A DNA stretch of 64,000 nt from Prolixibacteraceae bacterium UBA6029. GTDB lineage: Bacteria; Bacteroidota; Bacteroidia; Bacteroidales; Prolixibacteraceae. The DNA lies in contig DIZL01000019.1 in the NCBI GenBank assembly GCA_002429385.1, positions 9,844 to 73,843 on the forward strand. Direction: 5' to 3'. A program made the translations under genes and the position numbers. Below the pieces are notes generated by a model, which saw only the letters and a program-made list of their open reading frames with translations, was not told where the DNA came from and made no database searches. Shown in pieces: positions 25,333-35,543 of this stretch (positions within the stretch are counted from its first letter, which is position 1; the number at the start of each line of letters is the position of its first letter).

Positions 25333-27864
25333 TTATTTTACTAAATTCTTAAAAACTGATCCAAAAATCAGATAACCGGTATTTCCTGCAATCGTGCCCT
25401 CGTTTTCTCCCCACAGAAATGGCCAGTCGTCGTAGTTCTCAAAGTGGTCGGGTTTTCTGAATAATAAACCCGGAGCTACATTACCCGGAATAGCTGAGAA
25501 ATCAGCCCTGTTATTACCATAAAAGACTGCTTTGGGACGAGTTGCACCCACGGTTGCTACTAAGGAATAGTTATGGTACGGATGGCAGCCAAACAGCCAA
25601 TTGGTGGTTTTGTAAGCATTGTTTGCGTCGATAATATCAGGGAAATATTTACTGGCAAAGCAATTGGTTGTGCCAAAACTCGTTATGGCTCCGCTTCCTG
25701 CCCAGTTACCCAGACCGATTGGAACTCCGTATGGATTATCCTTTTCAAGCCCGTCGATGTATTCTTTGTACTTTACAACGTAAGGACGGAGTTTTTCTTT
25801 GTAGGATGCATCCATGTGCGGTATAGCATCCAATGCCGTCAAAAGATTACTACTTACGTTACGGTTAAGTGCAGGCCACAAAAGTTCCTGAAATTTATCG
25901 ATATATTGTTTCTCCTCAGTTGAGATGTACAGTTGAAGATTGGTTGCAACATCTGCTGCTCCACGGCCCCTTTCAACGCTTTCCCGCGGCTGATTGGCAA
26001 GTAATTCAGTTGCCTCTTTCAGTAGTCTTTTTGACTGTATCAACGCTCTTGCCGAAAGATCGTCGTTATATCCCTTTAACGCCCGGCTTGATGCGGCAAA
26101 CATCGTTGCTGCCCTGAGATCGAGGTTGGGATTGCGGCTTGTAAATGCCCACATACCATCCTTAACTCCGCTCGACCTGCCATCAGGGGCTACTTCGTAA
26201 GGGCCAAGGTTGGGATTATAAGGAAGGCCGTCTGTTATTGAAGCTGCGTCACCAAGGTGATGGTAATTATCGAGAACAGAGTTAGAGAGAGCTTGTGACA
26301 TGTGACCAATAATCTCTGCCTGAGCTAACAGGTTCAATGTTCCATGTTCGATAAACTGCAAAATGTCTGGTGTCCCATCCGGGCGGTGAAGATCAACATA
26401 GCGATGCTTCTGATCAATAAAAGTCTCATCGCGTAAGGGTTTAAAATATTCCCATATCTGGACAAAGTTCTGCACAACGCCAATGTTCGATCCTGTCTCA
26501 ATATCAAAATCTCCGGCATCGAAGAAACCGCCTACGTTTAATCCCGGAATCAATTCCAGCGCTTTATACTTAGTATCGGTTGTTGGTCCCTGGCTATGAA
26601 GGTCGAAGTGATCGGTGTTTGGCGGAGCCTGGAGATACCCGTCCTTAAAAGGCTCGCCGTGCCACACCCGGTAACCTTCCTTTACGTACATGTGATCCAT
26701 GTGAATGGGTATCCATACATCGCTGGTAGCATCAGTAATCCAATCGTAAACGCTATTCTCTATTAAAAAGTTATTTGTTTTAAAGTTGCCATACTGAATA
26801 TAGTATATACCCGGAGTTTGCACTGAAGAAAAATCAAATTTCACATAGTGGTACTTATAATAGTCGCCCCAGGATACAATGTTGCCAGTGAATGCATTGG
26901 TAGCAATGCCGTCGTCGCCTATTTTATATAGGGATGCTGTTGCAAGCGGTTTGTCTTTCTTGTCGAGTTCAATCACTGAGACTTTGGGTTGCGTAGGGAG
27001 ATAACCCACTTGAGAGAAACCGATATTTGGCTCTCTTATCCAATCTTTAATGGCATTTGGTTCAACGGTCCAGGTCAAAACTTTGCCTGTTTTCCCTGCC
27101 GGAAGTATACTGCGAACTACAAACCAGCCGTTTTGTGCCAGCATACGACCGTCGAAGAGCATCAAATCGGCATCAGGCGAGGTGATTTTTACCAAACGTT
27201 CAGGTGCATCGGGTGCCAATAGAAAGGTATGGCCGGTTTCGAGCGGAAGCGGATCGATAAATCTGCCCGTACCCCTGTCGTCAGAAGTCACATACCCCTT
27301 GAATTGTTTAATTTTTTCACTGTTAGGCTTTGTAGTTGTTTTACTTACCGCATATCGCGGAAATCGATTCGGACGTCCATCCATTAAATAGGCTTTTCCC
27401 CAATATTGCGAGGGTAGAAACTCAAGATTAAATCCGGCTTTCCCTTCAAGTGCCGCGGGAACAGGCTTATCAAGGTAAACAGATATCTCAACGCCTTTAC
27501 CCTTAGCCGTGACTACCACCCTCGAATTAAAATCGTAATCTTCATACCTTAACGTAGCCTCAATGGTTTTCGAGTCACGGTCAACCTTTCGGTTTGAGAT
27601 TACAGGAACAAGATCCCACTGCTCCGGAGTGTTGGAAAGTCTTACAGCGCCACCTTGCGCTGTCCGGACTCCATGGTGAATCAATTCTATACCGGCGTTT
27701 TTCTCATCGTTAAAGCCTCCGTTAAAAAGGTTGCTGTAAACGAGGACATTGACGCCTTGTGTCTCGAAATACTCAAGATCATTGATTTTCAACTCCTGGC
27801 CCGAAGCAGATTTGAACGCCGCCAGTAGTAACACTGCAAGGAATAACAATGTTAGTTTTTTCAT
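25333..27864 (-). CDS. Glycoside hydrolase family 9 (endoglucanase-type) enzyme
   Basis: 843 residues from ATG 27864, chosen since it begins a signal peptide (MKKLTLLFLAVLLLAAFKSASG); an upstream ATG adds 11. N-terminal beta domains (about 25-370) include the cellulase N-terminal Ig-like module (NIGFSQVGYLPTQPKVSVIE near 293). The (alpha/alpha)6 barrel starts near 400, with the catalytic base region GGFFDAGDFDIE and the acid WGENEGTIAGNTGYL near the C-terminus. GH9 enzymes cut beta-1,4-glucans. There is no type IX tail, so it is probably periplasmic. The altered DAGDFD (usual DAGDYxK) suggests an unusual subfamily. Confidence 0.88.
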   Translation of the reverse strand: MKKLTLLFLAVLLLAAFKSASGQELKINDLEYFETQGVNVLVYSNLFNGGFNDEKNAGIELIHHGVRTAQGGAVRLSNTPEQWDLVPVISNRKVDRDSKTIEATLRYEDYDFNSRVVVTAKGKGVEISVYLDKPVPAALEGKAGFNLEFLPSQYWGKAYLMDGRPNRFPRYAVSKTTTKPNSEKIKQFKGYVTSDDRGTGRFIDPLPLETGHTFLLAPDAPERLVKITSPDADLMLFDGRMLAQNGWFVVRSILPAGKTGKVLTWTVEPNAIKDWIREPNIGFSQVGYLPTQPKVSVIELDKKDKPLATASLYKIGDDGIATNAFTGNIVSWGDYYKYHYVKFDFSSVQTPGIYYIQYGNFKTNNFLIENSVYDWITDATSDVWIPIHMDHMYVKEGYRVWHGEPFKDGYLQAPPNTDHFDLHSQGPTTDTKYKALELIPGLNVGGFFDAGDFDIETGSNIGVVQNFVQIWEYFKPLRDETFIDQKHRYVDLHRPDGTPDILQFIEHGTLNLLAQAEIIGHMSQALSNSVLDNYHHLGDAASITDGLPYNPNLGPYEVAPDGRSSGVKDGMWAFTSRNPNLDLRAATMFAASSRALKGYNDDLSARALIQSKRLLKEATELLANQPRESVERGRGAADVATNLQLYISTEEKQYIDKFQELLWPALNRNVSSNLLTALDAIPHMDASYKEKLRPYVVKYKEYIDGLEKDNPYGVPIGLGNWAGSGAITSFGTTNCFASKYFPDIIDANNAYKTTNWLFGCHPYHNYSLVATVGATRPKAVFYGNNRADFSAIPGNVAPGLLFRKPDHFENYDDWPFLWGENEGTIAGNTGYLIFGSVFKNLVK

Positions 27865-28179
27865 GTTGATTATAAAATTAGGTAGTGGTTTAAGCATAAA
27901 TATGTACGGTCTTAAATATCAGATAATCAGAAATTAAAGAATATCTTTGGATAACACGCAACAACTCGCAATATAGCCCGGAAGTGCCTGGTTTATTATC
28001 CTGTGCCAATATATAGATTTAGCCTGATTTTAGAACGTTCCGTGATTACAATTTTAAAGAATATCCGGTATAAGAAAGAAAAAGGTTTTACGCTATCCCC
28101 AGGACTCAGGACAGAAGGTGAAGCAATTGATAGGATTATTAAGTAAAATTAAGTAATTTCGTCAGCAAAACCAAAACCT

Positions 28180-28887
28180 ATGCAAATAAAAAATCTATTG
28201 AAATTATCATTCATTCTATCGATCCTTTTTGCCTTCAATCTAACCGTTTCAGGACAGCACCAATTCGGAATAAAAGCCAGCGGAGGATTATCCAGAATAA
28301 CTAATTCTATGGATAATCCAAATGCTACACTAACCACTCCATTTGTTCCTTCAGGACAGGTAGGGTTCTTTTATAATTTTCAGTTTGGCAAATTTTCATC
28401 TTTTGGTACTGAGTTATTATTCTCACAAATTGAAGGAAAAGATATACTTGAAGATGATTTATATACATTAGACGGAACCGGCACCAGAAATTATATCGGT
28501 CACAGAAAGGATGATTTGTACCGACATATTTCCTATATAAGTTTGCCAATCTATTATGGATTTAAATTCAGCAGGCTGATGATTAATGCCGGGTTCCAGA
28601 TTTCATATTCAATTTCAAGCAGTGGAAGAGAAAAGGATCATGCAGTATTTGAAGGTGAAAACTTCAGTAGTGACATCAAAACAAATGACATAAATATAAA
28701 ACCATTCGACTATGGCCCCAGATCCGGTATAATTTACAATTTAACAAGCAAGCTGGCTATTGAAGGAACCTGGTACTATGGTCTAAATAACATTCAAAAA
28801 GGTGATCCATCATTTTGGAAATTGAAAGTTCAACAAGCCACATTGGGAATCCGTTATATATTGCTGACATCAAAAACAACCAAATGA
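28180..28887 (+). CDS. Outer-membrane beta-barrel protein (PorT-like)
   Basis: 235 residues, signal peptide 1-25 (ending VSGQ). The mature chain alternates amphipathic strands (HQFGIKASGGLSRI, SGQVGFFYNFQFG, ISLPIYYGFKF, LMINAGFQISYSI, ATLGIRYILL) as in small 8-stranded porin-family barrels of Bacteroidota. Function unknown. Its stop overlaps the start of the next gene (ATGA at 28884-28887), so the two are translationally coupled. Confidence 0.8.
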   Translation: MQIKNLLKLSFILSILFAFNLTVSGQHQFGIKASGGLSRITNSMDNPNATLTTPFVPSGQVGFFYNFQFGKFSSFGTELLFSQIEGKDILEDDLYTLDGTGTRNYIGHRKDDLYRHISYISLPIYYGFKFSRLMINAGFQISYSISSSGREKDHAVFEGENFSSDIKTNDINIKPFDYGPRSGIIYNLTSKLAIEGTWYYGLNNIQKGDPSFWKLKVQQATLGIRYILLTSKTTK

Positions 28888-30107
28888 ATTCACTCCAACT
28901 ATCAAACAATTCTGTTTCCCAAATCAAAGGATTAGTTCTGCGAATAGTAACTCCTTTAATCGTCCTATTAGTCTTCCCACTATTTTCTTTTGGGCAATTC
29001 CTTATAGATAAAGATAAAGCAATTAAGATTGCTTTAGAAAACGGGTTGGAAACCGGGCTCGAAGCACCCGAAGCTAAATTAACCAACAATGGCATTTGGA
29101 AAATCAAAAGCATACTCTGTAATGATGATATAAACTCTGGAGAATATAATATAATAGAAGTAGATGCTTCTACAGGAAAAATTAAGAATAACATCAAATC
29201 AATGAGGGAATATAAATCAGCGGATGGCGTACAGCAGGATAAAACTGAACTTCAGATTTCCGGAAATCTAAGGGGAATACCTGTTATAGCTGCTGCCAAT
29301 AAAGCATATAAACTAATACCCACTGATATACGAGGTGAAGATGCCCCTGTTGTTTCGCCAAATAACAAGCAAATTGCATTTCAATATGAATATAGTAAAA
29401 TCGGCATTGTAACTATTAACGGGCAAGGATTTCAACAGATTTGTAATGAATGCAGAAATCCCCAATGGATTGACAATAACTGAATAGCCTATTTCAAGGA
29501 TCAGGATCAATTCTATAAGAAAAATATTAAAACTAATGAAGAGAAACTAATCGCTACTATACCTGGAATGAATGATCAATTTCAGATTTCGCCTGATTTT
29601 AAATGGATTGCTTATACAAGTGAAGAAATATGGGATACTCCTAAGCCGAAGAAAGATAGCTTGGGAAGAATAACTTTTAAGATTAACTTTACAGATGGGC
29701 AAGGGCAAGAACTCTGTTTAGTGTCAACCGATGGGAATAAAAAGAAATTTATCACCAAAAGCGGTAGATACATTAATACTCCATGTTGGTCGGCTAAAAG
29801 TGACACGCTATTTTTCTACATTGATAAAGCGAAATGCTTTGCAACAAACCTGAATAATGATACGATCATGTATTCCCCCGTACATCATCCCAATACGATA
29901 TCATTATTCGATTACAGAAAGGTAGTTGACGGGATTTTTCCAATTAGAGTTGGTTGTAAGGTTGTTGGCATTGATTTGCATACATGCAAACCCAAATATA
30001 TTCTTCTGGATGAGGCCGGTACATATTATAATATGGTTCTATCCAACAGATTGAAATATTTGGTCTATACCAAATCTGGTTTCTTGTATGCAAGAAAACT
30101 CTACTAA
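28884..30107 (+). pseudogene. Exported PD40 repeat protein interrupted by an in-frame TGA
   Basis: The frame from ATG 28884 runs to a TGA at 29481-29483 (codon 200) and continues open in the same frame to 30107, giving 407 codons in all. The sequences join smoothly across the stop: CRNPQWIDNN, stop, IAYFKDQDQFYKKN. PD40/TolB-like strands lie on both sides (SPNNKQIAFQ before, ISPDFKWIAYTSEE after). The N-terminus has a signal or anchor segment (IVTPLIVLLVFPLFSFG) and a PepSY-like piece. A CGA to TGA change would account for it. It is either a fresh pseudogene, a sequencing error, or two fragments made separately. Confidence 0.75.
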
Positions 30108-30307
30108 AAACATTATTAAACTCCGCACCCAAAAGCCATGCCAGTCGGCTGAAGTCAGACGTCATAGGATATTATCTCTCCGATTAACAATATTGCTTAT
30201 TCAAGGCGGTTATATTCTTTGCCGTTTGCCTTCAGCCGACGGACATGTTATCAGCACTGCACGAACCGCTTAATGTATTTCTCAGGTACATAGCCCTATT
30301 CCCCTTG

Positions 30308-30595
30308 CTTTCCCGATATGAATCTTTCTGTTCTCTGTCATACCTCTTTCATACCTCTTTCAGTACAAATTCGTAACAAATACAATACAAATTCGAAACA
30401 AATACGTACCGCTTCGAATTTGTTTCGAATTTGTTTCGAATTATATTCGAATTTGTTACGAATTTGTACTGAAAGAGGTATGAAAGAGGTATGAAAGAGG
30501 TATGAAAGAAGTATGAAACAGATAAAGGCAATTCCTTAACCATTCATAACCGGAACAGGAGGAAAAACCAGAAGAATAGATCTTCAAACGGGCAC
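30308..30595. repeat. Dispersed hairpin element, copy 1 (tandem-arm stem with conserved flanks)
   Basis: The core (30339-30515) is a giant stem. CATACCTCTTT is repeated twice on the left and its complement AAAGAGGTATG three times on the right. Inside, CAGTACAAATTCGTAACAAA pairs with TTTGTTACGAATTTGTACTG, then ATTCGAAACAAA units face TTTGTTTCGAAT units. The flanks (CTTTCCCGAT...GTTCTCTGTCATACC on the left; TTAACCATTCAT, ATAGATC, CAAACGGG on the right) are shared with the element at 53215-53431. Confidence 0.8.
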
Positions 30596-30630
30596 TTATG
30601 TGATGTAAATCTAAAATATATATAACTAAA

Positions 30631-30660
30631 AAGCCGCCTCCCTTTTCAGGAAAGCGGCTT
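30631..30660 (-). terminator. Terminator of the methylmalonyl-CoA mutase operon
   Basis: On the minus strand AAGCCGC and GCGGCTT pair around a loop of about 16 nt and are followed by five T, 45 bp after the mutB stop. Confidence 0.8.
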
Positions 30661-30705
30661 CTATATTATTTTCTCACCCTTGTGTGGAGAGTTAGGCAAC
30701 GGCTT

Positions 30706-32859
30706 TTATTCTTCGTGTGCGGCCAGCAAAACTTCAAGAATCTTCTTTCCGGCAGCAGCGACGCTGGTACCAGGTCCGAAGATGGCAACCACGCCTGCAT
30801 CATAGAGGAATTGGTAATCCTGGGCTGGAATAACACCACCTGCAATGACCATGATGTCTTCACGACCCAGTTTCTTCAATTCAGCTATCACGGAAGGAAT
30901 GAGGGTTTTATGCCCTGCAGCCAAAGACGAAACGCCCAATACGTGCACGTCGTTTTCGACAGCTTGTTTGGCGGCTTCTTCAGGAGTCTGGAACAATGGT
31001 CCCATATCAACATCGAAGCCCAAATCGGCATAACCGGTTGCAACGACTTTAGCGCCACGGTCGTGTCCGTCCTGACCCATTTTGGCAATCATGATACGAG
31101 GCTGACGGCCTTCGAGTGCTGCAAATTTAGTGGCCAGATCCTGAGCTTCCTTGAAGGTTGAATCATTTTTACTTTCTGCTGAGTACACGCCTGAGATAGT
31201 TCTAATAATTGCTTTATAACGTCCTACATGTTTTTCGCATGCGAATGAAATCTCGCCCAATGAAGCGCGTTTCTGTGCTGCTACGATAGCGAGTTCAAGT
31301 AAGTTACCTTCGCCAGTCTCCACGCATTTACTTAGGACCTCAAGGGCAGCCTGACATTCGGCTTCATTACGTTCGGCACGCAATTTATTCAATCTTTCGA
31401 TCTGTGACAAACGAACGGCAGTATTATCAATTTCAAGGATGTCGATAGGATCTTCTTTTTCGAGTCGATACTTGTTAACCCCAACGATGGTCTGAGTTCC
31501 GCTATCGATACGACCCTGTGTACGGGCAGCAGCTTCTTCGATGCGCATTTTCGGAACACCTGTTTCAACAGCTTTCGACATACCACCGAGTCTCTCCACT
31601 TCTTCAATCAAGGACCATGCTTTGTCGGCCAGTTCCTGAGTTAAAGCTTCGACGTAGTATGAACCTGCCCATGGGTCAACAGCCCGGCAGATTTCAGTTT
31701 CCTGCTGAATGTATAACTGGGTGTTACGGGCAATACGGGCAGAAGCATCAGTTGGCAAAGCGATGGCTTCGTCCAGTGCGTTGGTGTGCAGTGACTGGGT
31801 GTGACCCAAGGCAGCAGCCATAGCTTCTACAGCGGTACGGCCTATGTTGTTGTATGGATCCTGTTCAGTCAACGACCATCCTGAAGTCTGGCAGTGTGTA
31901 CGCAGGGCCATCGATTTCGGGTTCTTTGGATTGAACTGTTTCACCATTTTTGCCCAGATCATACGGGCGGCACGCATTTTGGCGATTTCCATGAAGTGGT
32001 TCATACCGATGGCCCAGAAGAACGACAAACGGGGAGCAAAGGCGTCGATGTCGATTCCGGCCTTGATACCTGTACGCAGATATTCCAGACCGTCAGCCAG
32101 GGTGTAAGCCATTTCAATGTCGGCAGTAGCGCCTGCTTCCTGCATGTGGTAGCCTGAAATAGAAATGGAGTTGAATTTTGGCATCTTCTGAGAAGTGAAC
32201 TCAAAAATGTCGGCTATGATTTTCATCGAGAATTCGGGTGGATAGATATAAGTGTTACGCACCATGAATTCTTTCAGGATATCGTTCTGGATTGTTCCGG
32301 CAAGCTGATCCAAAGTGGCACCCTGTTCAAGGGCAGTTACAATGTAGAACGCCAGTACAGGAAGTACAGCGCCGTTCATGGTCATTGAAACAGACATCTT
32401 ATCCAAAGGAATCTGGTCGAACAGTATCTTCATGTCAAGGATGGAGTCGATGGCCACACCGGCTTTACCCACATCTCCCACCACACGAGGATGGTCGGAG
32501 TCGTATCCGCGGTGAGTAGCTAAATCGAAGGCTACCGAAAGACCTTTCTGTCCTGCAGCAAGGTTACGACGATAGAAGGCGTTGGACTCTTCGGCAGTAG
32601 AGAATCCAGCATATTGACGCACCGTCCAGGGTTGCATGGCATACATCACTGAATAGGGACCACGAAGGTAAGGAGCCACACCCGCAGCATAGTGCAGGTG
32701 TTCCATTCCTTCCAGATCCTCTTTCGTGTAAACCGGCTTCACTGGAATCTGTTCAGGTGTAATCCAGTTCTTCTCAATCTTATTTTTGGCATTCCATTCT
32801 TCCGTATTGGGTTGTGGAACTGCCTTCTTAATGTCAATATCTTTAAAATTTGGCTTCAT
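30706..32859 (-). CDS. mutB: Methylmalonyl-CoA mutase large (catalytic) subunit
   Basis: 717 residues. The N-terminal TIM barrel contains PYLRGPYSVMY and QPWTVRQYAGFSTAEESNAF, and the residues that hold methylmalonyl-CoA. The C-terminal cobalamin domain (about 585-717) has the base-off B12 motif DGHDRG, whose His replaces the dimethylbenzimidazole. It interconverts succinyl-CoA and (R)-methylmalonyl-CoA, the route to propionate or for propionate use. The partner subunit gene lies 10 bp upstream, an operon. The neighbours meaB, epimerase and decarboxylase are not in the window. Confidence 0.98.
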   Translation of the reverse strand: MKPNFKDIDIKKAVPQPNTEEWNAKNKIEKNWITPEQIPVKPVYTKEDLEGMEHLHYAAGVAPYLRGPYSVMYAMQPWTVRQYAGFSTAEESNAFYRRNLAAGQKGLSVAFDLATHRGYDSDHPRVVGDVGKAGVAIDSILDMKILFDQIPLDKMSVSMTMNGAVLPVLAFYIVTALEQGATLDQLAGTIQNDILKEFMVRNTYIYPPEFSMKIIADIFEFTSQKMPKFNSISISGYHMQEAGATADIEMAYTLADGLEYLRTGIKAGIDIDAFAPRLSFFWAIGMNHFMEIAKMRAARMIWAKMVKQFNPKNPKSMALRTHCQTSGWSLTEQDPYNNIGRTAVEAMAAALGHTQSLHTNALDEAIALPTDASARIARNTQLYIQQETEICRAVDPWAGSYYVEALTQELADKAWSLIEEVERLGGMSKAVETGVPKMRIEEAAARTQGRIDSGTQTIVGVNKYRLEKEDPIDILEIDNTAVRLSQIERLNKLRAERNEAECQAALEVLSKCVETGEGNLLELAIVAAQKRASLGEISFACEKHVGRYKAIIRTISGVYSAESKNDSTFKEAQDLATKFAALEGRQPRIMIAKMGQDGHDRGAKVVATGYADLGFDVDMGPLFQTPEEAAKQAVENDVHVLGVSSLAAGHKTLIPSVIAELKKLGREDIMVIAGGVIPAQDYQFLYDAGVVAIFGPGTSVAAAGKKILEVLLAAHEE

Positions 32860-32869
32860 GTTCTTTTTT

Positions 32870-34744
32870 TTAGATTCCCAATGTAGATTGATATGCCTTT
32901 AGCTCTGACAACAAATTGCTCTTTACACTGATAAAGTTGGTGATCCCTTTTGCTTTTAATTCATCTGTGTTCGCAGGAGCACCAGCTACTACAAATATTA
33001 CTTTTCCATTGATGACATCAAAAGCGGCAGGAGCCAGTTCAGTATATTCGTCATCTGAACTACAAATGACCACTATAGCGGCACCAGCTTGCTGAGCAGC
33101 AGCCCATCCTTCCTCAACAGTTTCGAAACCATTATTGTCGAGTACGTCAAAACCAGCCACGGCAAAGAAGTTGCAGGCAAACTGTGCCCTTGCCTTGCGC
33201 ATATTCAGATTTCCCATGGTCAGCATGAAAGCCAGCGGACGTTTATTGGTTTTGGCATAGACATCGGTTTTGTAGCGCAATGCTTCAAAAGTCTGGGCGC
33301 CACGATAAGGTTTCAATGTTTCGATTTCTGCTTCGTCTGAAGTGATATCAATGGGAGCAAAAACTGCAGGGTTCATTTCATGATCGATCTTTTCATTGAA
33401 ATTAGGAAATTGATTGGTTCCCAAAAGGTTCTCGCGACGGGTAGCAATATTTAAATCCCGTTTAGCGGCCATCTTCTTAATTTCAGCTTGAATAAACCCG
33501 GCACGAAGAGATGCAAGGAATCCACCCTTTTCCTGAACTTCAAGGAACAGTTTCCATGCCTGATCAGCAATAGAAGCGGTTAATTCTTCGATATAGTATG
33601 AACCTGCACCTGGATCGGCAATCTTGTCAAAGTTGACTTCTTCTTTGAGGAGTAACTGCTGATTGCGTGCTATACGGTCAGAGAATTCTGTTGAGACTTC
33701 ATAAATAGCATCGAAAGGAAGAACGGTCATTGAATCGACTCCTCCCAGAGAAGCGCTCATGGCTTCGGTTTGAGTGCGCAGTGCATTAACAAAAGGGTCA
33801 TAAACGGTCTTATTCCAGCTTCCGGTCTCGGCATGTACAATCATCTTGCATGAATCATCACTTTTAGGATCGTAAGCCTTTACGATTTGTGCCCATAACA
33901 TGCGACCAGCCCTTAGCTTGGCTATTTCGAGGAAATAGTTGGCACTGATAGATAGGTTAAACTTTACATTTTTAGCAACGGCATCAATTTCGACACCCTG
34001 CTCAGTGAGGACAGTCAGGTATTCAGCACCCTGGGCCAGCGAATAAGCCAATTCCTGTACGATGGATGATCCGGCATTGGGGTAGTTTTTGCCATTCACT
34101 GCCAGTGTTCTGAATTTGGTCAGTTCAGCAGTTGACCGAATCATTTTGGCTGCATTCTCAATAACATGTTCCTGACCCTTTTTGAAGTTTCCAACCAGTG
34201 CATATTTACCAAAGGGATCAAATTCGACAGATGCACGGATGCTTTTCAAATCCCAGTTGCCTTGTTTCACATACTCTGTAAAGGCTTCAGCAACTCTTCG
34301 TGAGCAACAATTGCCGGCAAAGTTCACTTCAACGGCATCCAAACTGATGTCATGGAGCAAAACAGCCATGTCAGCAACCGTTATTTCTGTACGTGTATTA
34401 AATACGAAAGCCAACGAATTCACTCCTTTCATCAGATAAGTCAGGGCTTTTTTGTTGGCTTCAGAAAAATCATTTACCGTAATGCTTTGACGGACTAACC
34501 ATTCGTTGTTGTTTTTCTTGTTTCCCCTTGTGTATGGAAATTCGCCGGGTAAGCTGTTCAGGTAGACCAGTTTTTCCAGGTCTTCTTCCCTGTAGAAGGG
34601 CTGAACGTCAATTCCTTCATTTGTTTTCCATACCAACCTGCGGTTGAAGTCTGCGCCTTTCAGGTCAGCAGTAACTTTATCCATCCACTGCTGTGTGCTG
34701 ATAGGTGGAAATTCTTCAAAAAGCTTATTATATTTTTCTGCCAT
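32870..34744 (-). CDS. mutA: Methylmalonyl-CoA mutase small subunit
   Basis: 624 residues, paralogous to the large subunit. The barrel part holds REEDLEKLVYLNSLPGEFPYTRG-like sequence in a shorter form. The C-terminal domain keeps the B12-domain fold, but the DxHxxG motif is lost (GNLNMRKAR in its place), as expected of the non-catalytic subunit. The first gene of the mutA-mutB pair. A TAATTTTG element (complement of 34774-34781) about 30 bp upstream could be the promoter. I saw no cobalamin riboswitch in the leader. Confidence 0.96.
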   Translation of the reverse strand: MAEKYNKLFEEFPPISTQQWMDKVTADLKGADFNRRLVWKTNEGIDVQPFYREEDLEKLVYLNSLPGEFPYTRGNKKNNNEWLVRQSITVNDFSEANKKALTYLMKGVNSLAFVFNTRTEITVADMAVLLHDISLDAVEVNFAGNCCSRRVAEAFTEYVKQGNWDLKSIRASVEFDPFGKYALVGNFKKGQEHVIENAAKMIRSTAELTKFRTLAVNGKNYPNAGSSIVQELAYSLAQGAEYLTVLTEQGVEIDAVAKNVKFNLSISANYFLEIAKLRAGRMLWAQIVKAYDPKSDDSCKMIVHAETGSWNKTVYDPFVNALRTQTEAMSASLGGVDSMTVLPFDAIYEVSTEFSDRIARNQQLLLKEEVNFDKIADPGAGSYYIEELTASIADQAWKLFLEVQEKGGFLASLRAGFIQAEIKKMAAKRDLNIATRRENLLGTNQFPNFNEKIDHEMNPAVFAPIDITSDEAEIETLKPYRGAQTFEALRYKTDVYAKTNKRPLAFMLTMGNLNMRKARAQFACNFFAVAGFDVLDNNGFETVEEGWAAAQQAGAAIVVICSSDDEYTELAPAAFDVINGKVIFVVAGAPANTDELKAKGITNFISVKSNLLSELKAYQSTLGI

Positions 34745-34773
34745 AATAATGTAACTGTTTATAAAATCGGGGG

Positions 34774-34781
34774 CAAAATTA
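34774..34781 (-). promoter_or_regulatory. Possible -7 element of the mutAB operon
   Basis: TAATTTTG on the minus strand fits TAnnTTTG and lies 30 bp before the mutA start codon. The -33 box is not well placed, so this is tentative. Confidence 0.4.
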
Positions 34782-34999
34782 GTGCTTTTTGAGAAGTGAG
34801 ATTCAAAACAGTTGTTTTTTTACGCAAATGCTAACATTAATCAGGTTTTGAGAATCAGGCACTTGATAACAAAACAGCTTATCTTGACTCATTCAGAATA
34901 AGGAAAACGGGAATCTGATCATTCCAAAGAATAGAGGAGGTTTAAAACAGTTGTAATCCGATGAAAAATAAAGGTTTAAAAATTATGCCCCTGGGTAAT

Positions 35000-35395
35000 T
35001 TACATGGAAACCTTCAACTGAAAAGTGTTTGAATAGGTAATATTTTGCGGAGCTTGTTGAGATATATCAATTAATGTATAGTTAACATTGTAGGTTCCCT
35101 GTGGTAATATTCCGATCAGAATCGTATCGTTCTTCATCATGCACGGCCATTTCATCATGCTGTTGAACTGTTTCTCAATGTCAATAGTATTCCCTGTTCG
35201 TTTATTTTTTGAAAGAGTATTGTAGGTACAGTCGTCATATATCACCAGCTTAACTAAATCTTTGCTACCAGGGCTATCAGGAATAATCTTCATATTATTT
35301 CCCACATGGTTAACCGGCTGAGCCACTTTATCCTTTTCGGTACATCCAACTGAAAACAAGAGGATAAGAACTAAGGCAAAAATCGTTCGTTTCAT
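35000..35395 (-). CDS. Small putative lipoprotein, unknown function
   Basis: 131 residues from ATG 35395, which begins a lipoprotein signal (MKRTIFALVLILLFSVGC); a farther ATG at 35491 would bury it. The lipidated Cys is residue 18. The mature part has beta-rich sequence and an odd KWPCMMKNDTILIG segment and ends TFQLKVSM. No family recognised. It stands alone between the mutAB operon and an ATPase gene. Confidence 0.65.
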   Translation of the reverse strand: MKRTIFALVLILLFSVGCTEKDKVAQPVNHVGNNMKIIPDSPGSKDLVKLVIYDDCTYNTLSKNKRTGNTIDIEKQFNSMMKWPCMMKNDTILIGILPQGTYNVNYTLIDISQQAPQNITYSNTFQLKVSM

Positions 35396-35543
35396 ATATT
35401 CCTGATTAATGACCTTTACTCTAAGACTGAATCTTTGGCCGAATGGTTGCGTGAGTATATGAATGCTAATATATCTATTCACAATCTCCAATCGTTATTC
35501 ATTTTTCTCAAACCAAAGATATTAATACATTCTTGATATCTAC

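Larger units (their letters stand above)
30108..30705. other. Intergenic region with a dispersed hairpin element
   Basis: About 600 bp. Near its start GTCGGCTGAAG (about 30145) and CTTCAGCCGAC (about 30230) form an 11-bp inverted repeat separated by about 75 bp. The 30308-30595 element and the mutB terminator fill the rest. No gene seen. Confidence 0.6.

Noticed and set aside
34745..34999. Cobalamin riboswitch ahead of methylmalonyl-CoA mutase
   Set aside because: The leader is short and I could not find the B12-box (GCCACTG-type) or the expected stems.
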